This document shows, in pieces, positions 21,811-21,811 of a DNA stretch of 21,811 bases. Numbering within the stretch: the first letter of the stretch is position 1; every line of letters begins with the position of its first letter. The notes under the pieces are model-generated. The model was not told the DNA's origin and made no database searches. It saw only the letters and a program-made list of their open reading frames with translations. The DNA comes from Lachnospiraceae bacterium AM93-12TA (GTDB lineage: Bacteria; Bacillota; Clostridia; Lachnospirales; Lachnospiraceae), in the NCBI GenBank assembly GCA_027698105.1, contig JAQERH010000042.1:1-21811 (forward strand), in the 5' to 3' direction. Position numbers and translations under genes: made by a program.

Positions 21811-21811
21811 T

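Overview
The window looks like a chromosomal stretch of a gut-type Clostridia (Firmicutes; Lachnospiraceae or Oscillospiraceae are my best guess). The reasons are strong AGGAGG-type ribosome binding sites before nearly every gene, an IS256-family transposase, an Lsa/CplR-type ABC-F protein, a C_GCAxxG_C_C protein, and immunity-type DUF families common in these bacteria. The taxonomic call is inference. Every gene I accept lies on the minus strand, so transcription runs from high to low coordinates.

Left edge (1-2760): the 5' part of an IS256-family transposase with its insertion-sequence tip, then a rho-independent terminator, a macro-domain protein (445-951), and an antibiotic-resistance-type ABC-F ATPase (970-2439). 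The ABC-F gene has its own promoter and a leader of about 260 nt with short upstream ORFs and a hairpin, the usual layout of drug-inducible attenuation. The ABC-F gene and its leader are visibly more AT-rich than the rest of the window.

Main body (2757-21670): a tight minus-strand array of about 20 genes, about 19 kb long, with gaps mostly of 5-40 nt or short overlaps and no internal terminator that I can see. Recognisable products are a CbrC-family protein, NADAR, an LRR plus NTF2-fold immunity protein, DUF4241, DUF5713, YwqG/DUF1963, SUKH-like proteins, an ankyrin protein with a SUKH-like tail, a two-helix membrane protein resembling Imm17, zinc-ribbon proteins, a formylglycine-generating-enzyme-like protein, and a giant 1676-residue protein. 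The giant chains DUF2185 (Imm33-like), two TPR modules, SUKH, DUF4261 and DUF4253. These families are known as immunity proteins of polymorphic toxin systems. No toxin gene is visible, so this fits an orphan heterogeneous poly-immunity locus, a bank of antidotes against toxins delivered by neighbouring bacteria. Two products, macro and NADAR, belong to families that remove ADP-ribose marks.

Right edge (21671-21811): a rho-independent terminator for an upstream minus-strand gene and inverted repeats. This marks the 5' end of the array and is where its promoter should lie, though I see no convincing -35/-10 pair.

Likely damage or oddities: a probable frameshift joins two ORFs near 16132-16148; a 17-codon ORF with a good ribosome binding site sits before the giant gene; and a 40-residue membrane protein closes the array.
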